From positions 117,388,904 through 117,452,903 of the forward strand of contig NC_089588.1 of the NCBI RefSeq assembly GCF_019320115.1: a stretch of DNA of 64,000 nt, written 5' to 3'. Each line of letters begins with the position of its first letter. The first letter of the stretch is position 1. Below are positions 20,269 to 31,878 of the stretch, piece by piece. The DNA comes from Miscanthus floridulus. Lineage: Eukaryota; Streptophyta; Magnoliopsida; Poales; Poaceae. The notes under the pieces are model-generated. The model saw nothing but the letters and a program-made list of their open reading frames with translations. It was not told the origin of the DNA and did no database searches. The translations under genes were made by a program, and so were the position numbers.

Positions 20269-23200
20269 CATATATGACTTGTTTACATATATGAATTGTT
20301 TATATATATGACTTGTTTATATATGTGACTTAGATTTTGTTAAATTTGTTAGATATGGCTGCCCCAGGGAGACAACATGGATGAAGAAATGATGAATATT
20401 ATTGCTGGAGGTGATGCGCAGGATGTTGATGACGGAAGTCAATATCTAGCTCTTGAAAATGAGCAAGAAAATGTTTTGCAAGAAAATACAGGCGAGGTAT
20501 ATATACTAAATATATATTATATGTGGAATATTGTATATATTTCTGTGTACAAAAGATATTTATTTATTATTTTTTTATATGTAGCCCTCTGGATCGGTGA
20601 CCACAACTGGCGAAGAGCAAAAATGTTCGAGGACCGAAGAAACCACTGGAGGGCCGGTACATAATATCGGAATTCAAGATCGAGACAGGCGAACCACTTG
20701 GTCCACATAAAAGGAAATTCGTGGAACACTGTGGGTACCTTGTAAGGGACAGAATTCCGATCAGTATCCGTGAATGGAAGAAAAAGATCAACTGAGCCTG
20801 ATGTTAGTTTTGTCCCTGATGTTGACAAGAATTTGCTCTGGAATGATATCCTTGCCCATTTCACGTTGCAAGCGGATGATTATGATGATATCAACGATGA
20901 TGAATTGAAGGAGCTAGTTCGATCGTGGGCTATGAAGAAGATGGCCACACAATTCCAGACTTGGAAGAAATACCTATACAACACATACATCAAGAAGAAC
21001 GAAACGCCGAATTGGGTTACTGCTAAGGGCCCGATCTCGAAACAGAGGGCCTATTGGAATGCTTTCGTACAGTACAAGACATCAGAAGAGGGTGAGGCAC
21101 GGGTGAGAAGGAACCTAAGAGAATGCCCGAAAAAAGGTATACCACCATGACATGGGATCAGGTGGCTACGATACTGCCATTTCGAAGTGGCAAAAAATGG
21201 AAGCGGACATTATTGCCAAGGGGATCGAACCAGAATCAGCCAAGTGGCCCCTACGCTCGAAGAATTGGTTTTTCGGTCATGGGGGAAGACTCGACCCATA
21301 GACCGGTCGAGCAGTGTATGGGCCAAAACTCGAAACAGCAGCACGCCGATTGGCTTTTGCTATAGAAGCCAAAGAGATTGGTGCGTTCAAGCCCAATAGA
21401 GAGAAGGATGAGCTGACGTATGCCATCGGGACTGCTGAACACACTGGCCGAACCAGAGGCTTAGGACGCAACACTCCATGGGTTCATGGTTTTCCTGATG
21501 ACAGGGAAACCTACCGAAGCCGCCAGAGAAGCAAGGAGGAGCAAGCAGCGTGGGTGGCAGTGTTGGAGGAAATGGTGCTTGAAGCAAAGGAGCGAGAAAA
21601 AGCAATGGAAGCAAGAATGCAGGAAGAAATCAGAAAGCAAGTGCAGATAGCAATGAGTGCTCAGAGGCAGGCATCAGAGCCAGGAATGAATGTTAATATT
21701 AGCCCTCCTGGTCAGTTGAAAAGCAGCTGCGCTTCCACTGAGCTGCCAAAGCAAGATGACGCAGCGCTGCGCTTCCCCGTGGATGATGTCACTATTCCAA
21801 TGACATCAATTGAGCTACATGTTCCAAGGGGGAATGACACAATCAAGGTCGCTGTCGGTGTTTTTACTCCTCCTAGACCCTACCAAGACACCAAGAATCC
21901 ATGGGGCACCAATACAACCTGGATATGCTAGGGTTGCAGTGGACCAAGTGAGCAAAGGTTATGAGGATCTAGTTCTTGACATTCCTGGAGGTGATGGAGA
22001 GAAGACTCTAGGAGAAGCAGAGAAGGCATATATACTATGGCGCAAGCGCTACATCATTATCCCTGGGGCATCTGCTCCACCGCCAGCAGACATTAGGTGC
22101 GGACAAAAGTTAACAAAACATTTTTTTGATAATTTTCTATGGGCATGACTAATAATAAGCATTTACTTATATCTCATTATTTTTTGTACTCACAAAGCAG
22201 GGCCTCCGCCAACCTAAGTCCAGTTGTTGCTTCTCCCGACCATCATAGTGCTCAGGGCAATGATGACGCCTTCGAAGGCACTGCTGCATCCCCACCATCT
22301 CCAACTCCTCCGCCGCCTCCAAGGAAGTCCACAACTCCTCCGCCGAGGTCTCCAACGCCTCCGCCGCCTCCAAAGTCTGCACTGCCTCCAAGGCGGTCTC
22401 CAACGCCTCCCCCGCCTCCAAGGAAGCCAGCCCCTAAGAGGTCCGCCCCGCAAACTGAAGCCGTTGCCCCGCCCGTCGGCAAAGAAGCAGAAAGCAAGTA
22501 CTCATCCAGTTCCCCAAAAACTATCTTATGAGAAAAGTGATCAGGAATTAAAGGATGCAGTACAAAAAGATGTGCATGATTTCTTTGAAGGTGTAAAACA
22601 GGCACAACGAGCGAGGGACAACCCGGAGAAATCATACTTCTACCTACCTCCGGATCAGCTAAGAAAGAAGGTGGAACAAAAAAATGGGATTCTCTTAAGA
22701 GCGCCGCGAAACAACCGATATCGGACTATGACCGCTCTCTCACCAAGTCATATGAGGCGGCGCAAAAAAAGAAGACAGTAGGGAAAGGTGTTGCACAACT
22801 CGGACAACAATCGCAACAATCAATCCCCCCCTTGTCGTTCCTAACGAATATGGTTCAAACTTAAACTTAATGGAGGAGGTAGGCGGCTATGAGTCGTTGC
22901 TTCAGTTTTATCACGACACTGGTTTGAACCTTGCCCAAGTGCTCGCTGAAGGACCATCTGCTCCGGAAGTGGATCCTTACAAGAAGTTTGTAGCAGGCCA
23001 GAGTCTATACAACCCAGAGAAATTAGATGAACTGGGTACGCAAATGTACCTGCTAAACGAGTGATACATGTCGGCGTCTGCTGCGGGACAAATCTATATT
23101 TCTGTCAGAATTAGAAACCACCATTACTTCCGTGGCAATGACATTATCTATGTCGAGCTTCCAGAATTACACCAACTATGCCACCTGGACTCTCTCGACA

Positions 23201-23556
23201 AAAGTCTCGTTAGCTGCTATTGTCTGTAAGTGTGATTATTTTCTACTATATTCACAATTTCTTATTATATATTCACAATATATTCACTATTTTCATGTAT
23301 GCAGATATGAGATGACAGAACTTAGAAAGAGAAAGGATAATGATGTTGGGTTCGTTGATCCGTATGTCGTATTCAAACACCCTAACCCCCCGAAGGATTA
23401 TAAGCCAGAACCTGAGAGAAATCTCATGAATTTCTTAGTGAACCAACGCGACAAGAAGGAGATACTCTTTCCCTACAACTTCAAGTGAGTGTTATTATAA
23501 GTAATTAATGTCGATCATATATATGGGACATCAATATTTCCTTACTAGCTAGTTAC

Positions 23557-23617
<61 letters not shown>
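23557..23617. repeat. compound (CT)n(CA)n(TA)n microsatellite
   Basis: Three successive dinucleotide tracts inside an intron of the Ulp1 part. Confidence 0.95.
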
Positions 23618-23760
23618 GTTTATGCAGCAATCACTGGATATTGATGGTCATCGATATGGACAATAGTAGATTGAAAATCTTAGACTCGTTGAGAAAATAA
23701 CAGACGGAGTATCAAGACATGATAGATATTATACAAGGGTAATTAATTTTGTTTCTCTAT

Positions 23761-23764
<4 letters not shown>

Positions 23765-23829
<65 letters not shown>
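23765..23829. repeat. (AT)n microsatellite
   Basis: About 32 AT units in an intron of the same gene. A shorter TA tract lies at about 24251-24280. Confidence 0.95.
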
Positions 23830-23831
<2 letters not shown>

Positions 23832-24244
23832 GGCGCCGATCTCTCAACAATTATTAAAGGTTAAATTATTTTTTTATTTTATTGGGAGCAGGGTTTGGAA
23901 AAGGTTAATTGAGGAACAAAAAATGAAACATTGCAAAGAGCCACTGGATGTAATCACACACAAAGTAAGTACTATAACTACACATTTATATTCAATTAAC
24001 ACCATATGATGATTTCAATTCACCCTAATTGATTTTTTTTTTCGTAAAAGTGGGTTCTAAGGCAGGAGCAGGGTAACAACTACTGCGGATACTATGTTTG
24101 TGAGTTCATCATGGCGTACTCAAAGAGAACTCCTGAAGAGCGTCTCAAAGTACGTATATAAATACTTTTTCCTTCATATTATTTCGATCGTATATTTACA
24201 ATTTCTTTATTGCTCTCATTTGTATAAGTAATTACATGAGCAAT

Positions 24245-24285
<41 letters not shown>

Positions 24286-24728
24286 CTTTTTCCTTTAACT
24301 TTTATTGAAGACTGAATGGTTGAGGAAAAGAGTCATACGACTTGACCAACTTAAAGCAATTCGAGAGACTATAGCAGGATTTTTCAATGACCAGGTCATC
24401 AACCCCAACGGCGAGTTCTACAATGACCCGAACGAAACATGGAATCCAAATCTAGAGGAGTGAATTCCTAAGGACCTAAACAATTTATATATCAAACATT
24501 TGTAATATATATAGAGTATGGTGTACAAAGTAAGGACGCGTATATTCGTTTGTTATTTATGTACAAAGTTCGAACGAAAACTTATGCGTGCGAAGTACAC
24601 ATATATATTACTATTATATATTACTATTAGCAGCGTATTCGAAAATATATTTTAATATCAAAACTAACTAATCATTAAATGAAAAAAGAAACTAAAAATA
24701 GAAACCAGAAAAAGGAAAAAAAAGAGGG

Positions 24729-24960
24729 ACCTTTAGTCCCGGTTGGTAACACCAACCGGGACTAAAAGTCCTGCCGCGTGGCGTTGAACGCCAACCCTGG
24801 AGACCCCCTTTAGTCCCGGTTGGTGTTTCCAACCGGGACTAAAGGTCCCCCTTTAGTCCCGGGCGCCAAGCCGGGACTAAAGGAGGGTACCTTTAGTCCC
24901 GGATTGGTGCTCCCGGTTGGGAAACCGGGACTAAAGGGGTTTTCCAACCGGGAGCAAAAA
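24729..24960. repeat. 3' subterminal repeats of CACTA
   Basis: Inverted pairs of CCTTTAGTCCCGG as at the 5' end, closing the element at 24977. Confidence 0.85.
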
Positions 24961-24980
24961 CCCTTGCTGCACCAGTGCGG

Positions 24981-25631
24981 CTGCATGCAGAGAATGGGTG
25001 GAGTGAGCGCCAGCTTGCATCGACGTTGTGTATTCATGGTGGTGACGTGACACTGCACTACTAGTCTACTAGCTAGCTATCTTTGTGACATTTCCATGCG
25101 AAAGAGCGCTCTCTGCACCCATAAACCATCTATAACGTATATATAATCATGCACATCATACGTGTAGCATGCATGATTGTTAACTAGTTGTATGGAATCG
25201 CGGTAAGAAGTTGACAAGCTTGGACACTAGGGTCTGCACCGATGTCGGATGATTATTAACCCCTTCGTGGTTGATGTAAACCATCCGTACGTACGTCCTT
25301 CTCTTTACTATTATTTGGACGACACCCCCGCTGGCCCTAATTACTTGCGGCCCCTCCATATTAAGTCCGGCAACTATAGTGTAACTTATTATGTAATTTT
25401 TCATGACACCTCAGCAATCTAAATGAGAACTGATCTGTTCCGTGTTAGCATATCGAACCACATTTTTTGTAGTGTTTGCACGGACGATATACGTGCATCG
25501 TCTTCTCTACGGGTATGCCTATTCATGGCATCAGATCAACAAACCTAGATAGCTATAAACCTCAAACCAATATGATAGATCGCCATATCTTAGAATTTAT
25601 TGTCCCACTAGTAGATCAACATTTTATGCTA
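24981..25631. other. spacer, no feature seen
   Basis: No gene, RNA or clear repeat recognised. Confidence 0.45.
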
Positions 25632-25863
25632 AATCTGTTCCAAATTATACTTCATTTGACTTTGTGGACGCCAAGTTTGACCACTTGTCTTATTCAAAAA
25701 TCAGTGCCAAATATCACTTCTTTTGTTGTGGCTTGCTTTATTAACAAAAGTTCTTCAAGAATGACTTAAATTTGACTATGTTTGCACAAATTTTTTGAAT
25801 AAGACGAGCGGTCAAACTTGGGTTCAAAAAAGTCAAACAAATTATAATTTGAAACTGATGGAG
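25632..25863. mobile_element. Stowaway-like MITE
   Basis: The ends are imperfect inverted repeats: CTGTTCCAAATTATA on the left, and on the right the reverse complement of CTCCATCAGTTTCAAATTAT. TA dinucleotides flank both ends (25630-25631 and 25864-25865). Inner arms CAAGTTTGACCACTTGTC and its inverted partner near 25800-25820 strengthen the palindrome. TA flanks and CTCC..GTTCCAAATTATA ends fit Tc1/Mariner-derived Stowaway MITEs of grasses. Confidence 0.65.
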
Positions 25864-26339
25864 TACACAAGAAATCAAAGGGGTAGCACACTAGATACAG
25901 ATGCACAATGAGGTACGGGTTACCATACGTCCAGTGGAGACTAGATCTGTCGTATCATATGCTCATTAGTTTTTAGGGACGCTGATGAGTTTTGTCTAGT
26001 GTTCCTAGCTACAAATGACAAAATTATGAATGAGACGCCCCTACCTCCCGTTATATACACAATGAGGGATAGGGTTGCGAATAGAATACCAAATGATATC
26101 AATCTACTATTTTCTAGTTTGTTACAAGGAGAATCTTTTGGATCCTATGCATGGGATCAGCGTCATTAACTTGGTTCTAAAGGCTATCTTGTCGATATCT
26201 TGCTTTCAAAGTTAGCGATGCACCATGTGTGGTTCGGGACGCTTCAAAGCTGGCTCAGAGAACAATAATAAATTGACTAGTTTTGTAGGTATTATACCAC
26301 CACTTTACTATAATGAGTACTTTGTCGTGTAGAGGCGTT
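25864..26339. other. spacer, no feature seen
   Basis: No gene or repeat structure recognised. Confidence 0.45.
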
Positions 26340-28000
26340 GTAGTTTGATAGTGTCGCTGCCCCCACAAGTTGATCAAGTCACAGGAACAAGTCGACTAGA
26401 GGGGGTGAATAGTCATTTCTAAAACTTAATCAAGTCAGCTAATCGAAACAAATGCGGAATGGAACTAGTCAGTCTATCCTTGACTACATCCCTCTATCTA
26501 TATGTTCACAAGCACCTTACAAAAGATCCTAGAAAAACAACCAAGGTGCCGAGCTAGAGAGTGCTCACCTACAAAAGTTTAGTATGCAAGGTCACACAAA
26601 CCTATGCAACTAGTACAACAATGCACACCGGGAGCTCCTACTCATAATATTGAACAAAGCGCACAAAGCCTAAGCGACGCTAGCACTACTCAACTAGCAA
26701 AGCAACACAAGCTAAACTAGAGAGCTAAAGAACTTATCTATACAAGTTAAGCAAGGCTACTAAGCTACTCAAGCTAACTAGCAGAAGAGAGCTACTACTT
26801 TGCTACACAAGCAAACTAACAACACAAGAGTGACCACTACTCACTAGCGCAAGTATGAATAAGTAAATACATGTTAGTGATGAAGGGAATTGCAAACCAA
26901 CGGGAAGAACAAGTTTGACAGAAAGATTTTTATCCTGAGGTTCAGTGGTTTGTTAACCACTTAATCCCTATTGAGGCAAGCACAAGGTTGCCGTTGATCC
27001 TCTTGCTAGTGGTGGCCCGCAAGTACACAACACTCTCCATACAAGTATTGCTCCATGTGAGCTCTAGCACTTTGATCCGGCCGGACCACTTGGCGCTCTT
27101 CGCCCCCGCTCTATTAGTGTTGCTCTTCGATACGGGGTGTGCACAGTACCGCTCACAATGCCTTCTCCGAAGCCCTTGTACAACTTCATGCGGGCTTCAC
27201 AATATAATAGGGACCACAAACCACCACGCTGCCTAGGAGGTGGCAACTACCAAGAGTAACAAGGACTACCGGCTTGCAGATCAATCACGTAGTGCCACAC
27301 CTTGCAATCTCTCAATACAACGCACTAGCGATCACTCTCTAAAATCGGATGCGATCTCCGCAAGCACAAGTGAGTTAGACGGTTCTCGAGCACTCCCCAA
27401 GCATAGCCACTAAGTCCCAAGGGTGCTAAGAACCAACCAAGGCCGGCCGCACTCTCCTTTTATAGCCCCAAGGGCCAACTAGACGTTGGGCAAAAGTTGC
27501 CCAAGCTGCGAGTGCACTGGATATGTCCGGTGCACCACCAGATTTCACACCGAATAGCCCCAACTGCTATATTCCAACGGATGGAAAAATAGCCATTACC
27601 CAGACACATGTCCGGTGCACACCGAACACAACTGGTGCTCACAACAACCCAAAACGCACCACAACATGCTCTCTGGAACTCCTATCTGGTGCACTTGTCT
27701 GGTGTAACGTAGGACAGGTCCGGTGCACACAAACAGCCCAAAACGCACCTAAAACACCCTCTCTGGAGTTGCTATCCGGTGCAAAAGTCCAATGCACAGG
27801 ACATGTCCAGAGCACATGTCCAGTGCACATCGGAAGGCAAGGTGCTAGGCCGAAAACTTCACAACAATTAGCGCACAACCGATGTGTCCGGTGCCCAATT
27901 CCGTTGGCACATCGGACACGTCCGGTGAGTGCTGAAAAAAGCACAATCGGCAGCACAACTTCACCTCTTCGCAAGCGTGCCAACTCTCAAATGTTTTGCC
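26340..28000. repeat. unclassified grass dispersed repeat
   Basis: Contains the phrase GACTAGAGGGGGTGAATAG, widespread in grass repeats, and from about 27500 a loose array of a motif around TGTCCGGTGCAC on both strands, at uneven spacing. No LTR pair, terminal repeat or protein domain could be set, so the superfamily is left open. The open frames here are low-complexity translations of the motif array. Confidence 0.4.
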
Positions 28001-28669
28001 AGACATCTAAGCACCGAGTTAGCATTTTTAAAACCATTTTGAAAAGCTTTTCACTTGCACCTTTCCACACTGCTCAATCCTAGCAATGCATGCAATGTTA
28101 GTTATCTCAAGTGGCACATGATGACCGAAATCCAAACAATTTTGCCCCTCTTAAAAGTATGGCCATCTATCCTAAACAATACCAAAATTGCAGTGGTCAA
28201 AGCATGTGTTCGGAGACCAAAATATGTGTTTCAAATTCTTTGATTGTGAAATTAAAAATTATAGGTTTTCAAAGAACCTCAAATGTTGACATGGTCAATA
28301 CCAAAATTGTAGTGGTCGGCGCAATGTACAATTGAGTAGGTTTATATTTGAAGTCATTTAGAATATGAAATGTTCATTTTGAGTTCTGTTATTTTGTTAT
28401 TTTTATTTTCTGGATTTCTAAAAACATCTCCGAGGGAGACATGCCCTATACCAAAGTTGTAGTTCCTGAGAAGATCTAAAACATTTAGTAGGAACTCTTT
28501 TCATTTGAGATCGTTTAGCGATTAAAATATTCAATATAGTATTACGAAATGTTAATACAAAAGAATAGCATCATATATACCCAATCACAATTGACTGTGT
28601 ACAGCAGTTGAAATGTCACATCAGGCTAGATATCATGGGTTTGAAACCTATAAAGAGCAATCTTTTTTA
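28001..28669. other. AT-rich repeat-like sequence
   Basis: Contains phrases such as CCAAAATTGTAGTGGTC at two places (about 28180 and 28300), similar in style to non-coding interiors of CACTA elements. No gene seen. Confidence 0.3.
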
Positions 28670-29060
28670 GTTTTATTTATAAAGTATTAAAAGAGGTGGT
28701 CAGCGAAAATAGCCCATTAATGGAGACCTTTTGACATAGAAAGTCGGCCTGCCCATGTACAGTACTTGGAAAATAAGTTTAGGAGAAAGCCTCTCTAGTT
28801 AGTGGAGACGGGCACACCTAGAGACAACCTCCGTAAATGGTCAGGGCCTTCAAGAAAATGCTCACCTTGGAAAATCATTTATAGCGGCGGACGTCCTAAG
28901 GCTTCAAAATCATTGATTAATAGAGACGGTTGCCTTAGAATACCAGTATCTATAAATCGATTTTACAGGAAATCAATATTAATAGTGGCCTTGATTCTAA
29001 GCATGCATCTCTAAAATTGATTCCAGAGGTGGACGTCTTAAGATGTCTTGTCTCTATAAG
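28670..29060. mobile_element. possible CACTA subterminal fragment
   Basis: Repeated, partly inverted phrases built on TAGAGACGG, CTCTATAAAT and GGCGGACG-like words resemble subterminal repeats of another grass CACTA family. No CACTA terminus or target duplication is visible. Confidence 0.3.
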
Positions 29061-29411
29061 TAGTTATATCTAAAAGTAATTAATAACTTTTTCATATAAA
29101 CACAAACGAAGACAAATTTAAAAACAATCTCAGACTGAGACAAATCCTTTAACAAAGTTGTAGTGCTCGGCAAGATTTGAAACTTTATGGTTCAAAGTTT
29201 TTTCATCTGCGTTCATTTAGTTCCCAAAATATTCAAAACAAGATTATGGAACGGTTGTTTGGAATTATTCAAAACAAAGTTTTGTAGAATTATACAAACG
29301 GTTGTTTGGAGATGGATGCAAAAAAAGCAATATCCATTTGAAATTTATTTTGACTGTCTCTAGAAATATATTGTAGCAGTATTAGTATGTATAATTGCAG
29401 ATGTTTATTTA

Positions 29412-29563
29412 TTATTTCCTTAATTCAAAATTATAAGATGTTTTGGTTTCTCAAGGTACATTACTTTTGCTACGCACATAGATATACACTATGTCTGTAT
29501 ACATAGTGGTCAAATAAATGTATCTAGAAATGTCAAAAACTCTATATTTTAGAATGGATGGAG
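29412..29563. mobile_element. Stowaway-like MITE
   Basis: The palindromic body contains TAGATATACACTATGTC followed by its inverted form ACATAGTGG, with outer arms AATTCAAAATTATAAGATG on the left and TATTTTAGAATGGATGGAG on the right, then TA. This is the common grass Stowaway layout. The left end is eroded. Confidence 0.6.
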
Positions 29564-29638
29564 TATTATCTATCAGAGTTACGCAGCTCAACGTCACCGC
29601 TTCACGATCAGCGCCTGCGTTCTGGTTCTTTTTTTTTT

Positions 29639-29649
29639 CTATAAATAGA
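29639..29649 (+). promoter_or_regulatory. TATA-like box upstream of PGG gene
   Basis: TCTATAAATAG lies about 350 bases before the ATG at 29996. Spacing allows a leader or a small upstream intron. Weak, sequence-only call. Confidence 0.35.
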
Positions 29650-29995
29650 TGCTCTGAACAAGTAATAATAACTTGGCTTCATAGGAAGGTGGAGCACAGC
29701 AAGTGCAGGATACGAGGTGCCAGCTCTGCTCGTCAGTCAGATAGGTTAATTATTCTCTCAGCATCTTCCGGTCCTCGAGCTAGGCAAGAACTGTAGCATA
29801 TAACGTAGTAGATCCATAAAAAACGGCTCTGGCACCGCACGATCTAGTGCTCAACTAACAGTAAGCTAGCAATAGTCCATGGACTTAATTATCTGTAGGC
29901 TACATCGAGGTTGATTAATCTGTTTCTCCCTCGTTCCTCCTGATTTTTTACATTTTGTAGTCACTGAGAATTTAAGAAGCAACCTGCAGGCGGAA

Positions 29996-30501
29996 ATGGC
30001 AGGTGATATGGAAATGGCAGCACATCTTCGAGGTAACGATTCGTTGGCACAGGTTGTTACATCGCAGCAGCAGCAGAGGCAGGAGATCACCGTCGCCCAG
30101 GTTTCTCCAGAGGCAATCAACGAAATTATGAGACAAACAAGTCATTTCCCAAGTGGGAATCGGATAAACTGGAGGAGCTTCGCGGTTGGCTGATGGTGCT
30201 CGCCACGCTGACGGCCTCCATCACATGGAACGCAGCGCTCAACCCACCGGGTGGTTTCTGGCAAGCCGATGATGCCGCCAATGGGCATGTCGCGGGCGGC
30301 TCGGTTTTCCGTGATAAAAACCACAGCAAGTACCGCGTATTCTTCCTCTTCCACTTCGCAGGCTTATACGCGTCCCTGGTTATTCTCGTCCTCGTGTCCA
30401 TGGACCTCGTAGGCCTCTTCGCGTCATCGTTCATTTTTGGCAGCTCTGTTACTGTCAAAACACCTCCGAGTGATACTGCTTTGCTGATTGCATATGTATA
30501 G
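29996..30501 (+). pseudogene. PGG-domain membrane protein fragment
   Basis: The first frame (29996-30190) gives MAGDMEMAAHLRGNDSLAQV and about 45 more residues. The second frame is open from 30037 to 30501 and encodes a PGG domain: DKLEELRGWLMVLATLTAS, then ALNPPGGFWQ, then a second hydrophobic helix (FHFAGLYASLVILVLVSMDL). PGG domains usually follow ankyrin repeats in plant plasma-membrane proteins and hold about four helices. Here no ankyrin repeats are seen and the frame ends after two helices, so it is a fragment or short paralogue. The two frames overlap and differ by one base loss or an unrecognised splice. The 3' flank is shared with the first 107 bases of the window. Confidence 0.7.
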
Positions 30502-30534
30502 TCATGTTTGTATCCCTCAAGTACCTGATGATGC

Positions 30535-30641
30535 GAAAGTCGAGGGACTTGTGTGTCTCTATGCGTCTCATTAATCAGCTTTAATTTGATGATCGCTAAC
30601 ATCCAACTTTTTATACGCTTATTATGCGAATACAGACTATT
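30535..30641 (+). repeat. PGG-gene 3' flank, second copy
   Basis: About 93% identical by eye to 1-107. The similarity ends at 30641 where unrelated sequence begins. Confidence 0.65.
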
Positions 30642-30882
30642 CAAGCTAAGAAAGACCAAGAAATCAAAATAAATTCGTTTTAGGACCAAATAAATAAGTT
30701 CGAGACCCGAACAATGATTAGGCACCTAAACAACCGTTTTGCAACTTTAGGAACCGAGATGACATAGCAGCGTAATTTTAGGGACCGCTGGTGCACTTTA
30801 CTAAAAAAAAAAAAAAACTAAGCAGCGCTTTCTTTAGGGTGAAGGAAATAATTTCCTCATCCCTCACTACCGGAGACGGCTT

Positions 30883-31212
30883 CTTTGCCGAGTGTCCTAG
30901 ACTTTGCCGAGTGTTTTTTATCAGGCGCTCGGCAAAGAGGCTATTTGCCGAGTGCCAGAGAGAAAGCACTCGACAAACAACTGGCACTCGGCAAAGAGGT
31001 GGTTTGCCGAGTGCCGAGCACTCGGCAAACAATAACACTCAGCAAAGACCAGGTTTGCCGAGTGTCGGGCACTCGGCAAACCAGAACACTCGGCAAAGAG
31101 CCGCCACCGTTAACGGCCGGCGGCCGCCGTTAACCCTTTGCCGAGTGTCTCCTGCTGACACTCGGCAAAGTGGTGATTTGTCGAGTGTCATTTTTTTGAC
31201 ACTCGGCAAACC
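30883..31212. repeat. 5' subterminal repeats of CACTA
   Basis: About a dozen TTTGCCGAGTGC copies, many as inverted pairs, with occasional substitutions (for example GTCGAGTG near 31176). Confidence 0.85.
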
Positions 31213-31878
31213 ATATTTTTTTTACTTTTGACCTCCAAACTTTTTCTGCAGACCTCATATAATATCTGGTACTCCATGTTCCAATGTGGCACATTCTCGG
31301 ACTTTTTCTATATTTCTATAATTTATTTCATTTAATTGAATTTTCTTGGATAATTCAAATTATAACAGCTAGTCATTCGAATAATGAAAAAAATGAATGG
31401 AAAAATGATATTCATGTTACTTAGTATAATGTGAGGCCGTATCCAGGAACAGACCACCAATTTCGAACATCTTGTTCACGAAACATGACCACGAACTTGC
31501 GGTCGAGTTGTTTTTAAATTCTATAAAAAGCAAACGAAGTCCGAAAATCATGAAACTTGTCAAGATGTCATGATATCATATGTGGAGGCTGTGATAAAAA
31601 TTTGAGGAGGTTTCGCGTAAGTTGTCACATACGATGCTTGCAAACCGAAGAATCTCCAAAGAAGTTTCATGATTTCGTGAAGAGGCCGACGAGGGTATGC
31701 AGCTAATCAAGGGATCCTACCCCACAGTAGCAAGATACCCTTCTTAGACAGGGTGCGGGAAATGGAATGCCCGATTTCATTTCTTGGTTTAAACGGAAGG
31801 TACCGTCTAATTTAGCTCATACTTAGTTTGACATTCCAAGTTACTCGTACGTGCGAATAATATAACGATGTATCCTGC
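31213..31878. other. CACTA interior, non-coding
   Basis: AT-rich sequence between the repeats and the TNPD remnant. It ends in an acceptor-like CTTGCAG at about 31890. Confidence 0.5.

Larger units (their letters stand above)
20377..24463 (+). pseudogene. CACTA second gene: TNPA-like part plus Ulp1 C48 protease domain (frame-broken)
   Basis: The multi-exon gene starts MDEEMMNIIAGGDAQDVDD at 20377, with an intron at about 20497-20582. The N-terminal half (20655-22080) has a lysine-rich region (SWAMKKMATQFQTWKKYL), a basic block (EEQAAWVAVLEEMVLEAKER) that looks coiled-coil, then a proline-rich segment (22290-22450). From 23060 the exons encode a C48/Ulp1 protease: 23305-23484, 23628-23738, 23892-23964, 24051-24149 and 24311-24463, all with GT-AG borders. 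The catalytic set is visible: His in NHWILMVIDMDN, Asp in the same block, Gln and Cys in EQGNNYCGYYVCEF. Breaks: several frame changes from 20780 to 22800, mostly one-base gains near homopolymers; stops at 21299, 23062 and 23698. Plant Ulp1 domains cut SUMO conjugates; the role in this element is unknown. It could also be two adjacent genes. Confidence 0.75.
13663..24977 (+). mobile_element. 11.3-kb CACTA (En/Spm) element
   Basis: Starts CACTAGTAGAGAA and ends with CTGCACCAGTG; the termini match imperfectly as inverted repeats (9 of 13). An exact 3-bp duplication, CGG, lies at 13660-13662 and 24978-24980, the CACTA signature. Both ends carry CTTTAGTCCCGG subterminal repeats. In order, it contains a GRF zinc-finger/membrane gene (14421-14970), a TNPD transposase (15059-18373), a second repeat-plus-TATA module (18975-19157), an inverted array (19971-20268), and a TNPA-like gene ending in a Ulp1 protease domain (20377-24463). 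It is full-length in structure, but the two large genes are broken in frame as given. Confidence 0.92.

Noticed and set aside
23557..24280. CRISPR-like or regulatory meaning for the dinucleotide tracts
   Set aside because: They are ordinary intron microsatellites in a eukaryotic gene.
27523..28083. 186-codon ORF
   Set aside because: It consists of translated copies of the TGTCCGGTGCAC motif array, with a matching antisense ORF. No protein family fits.
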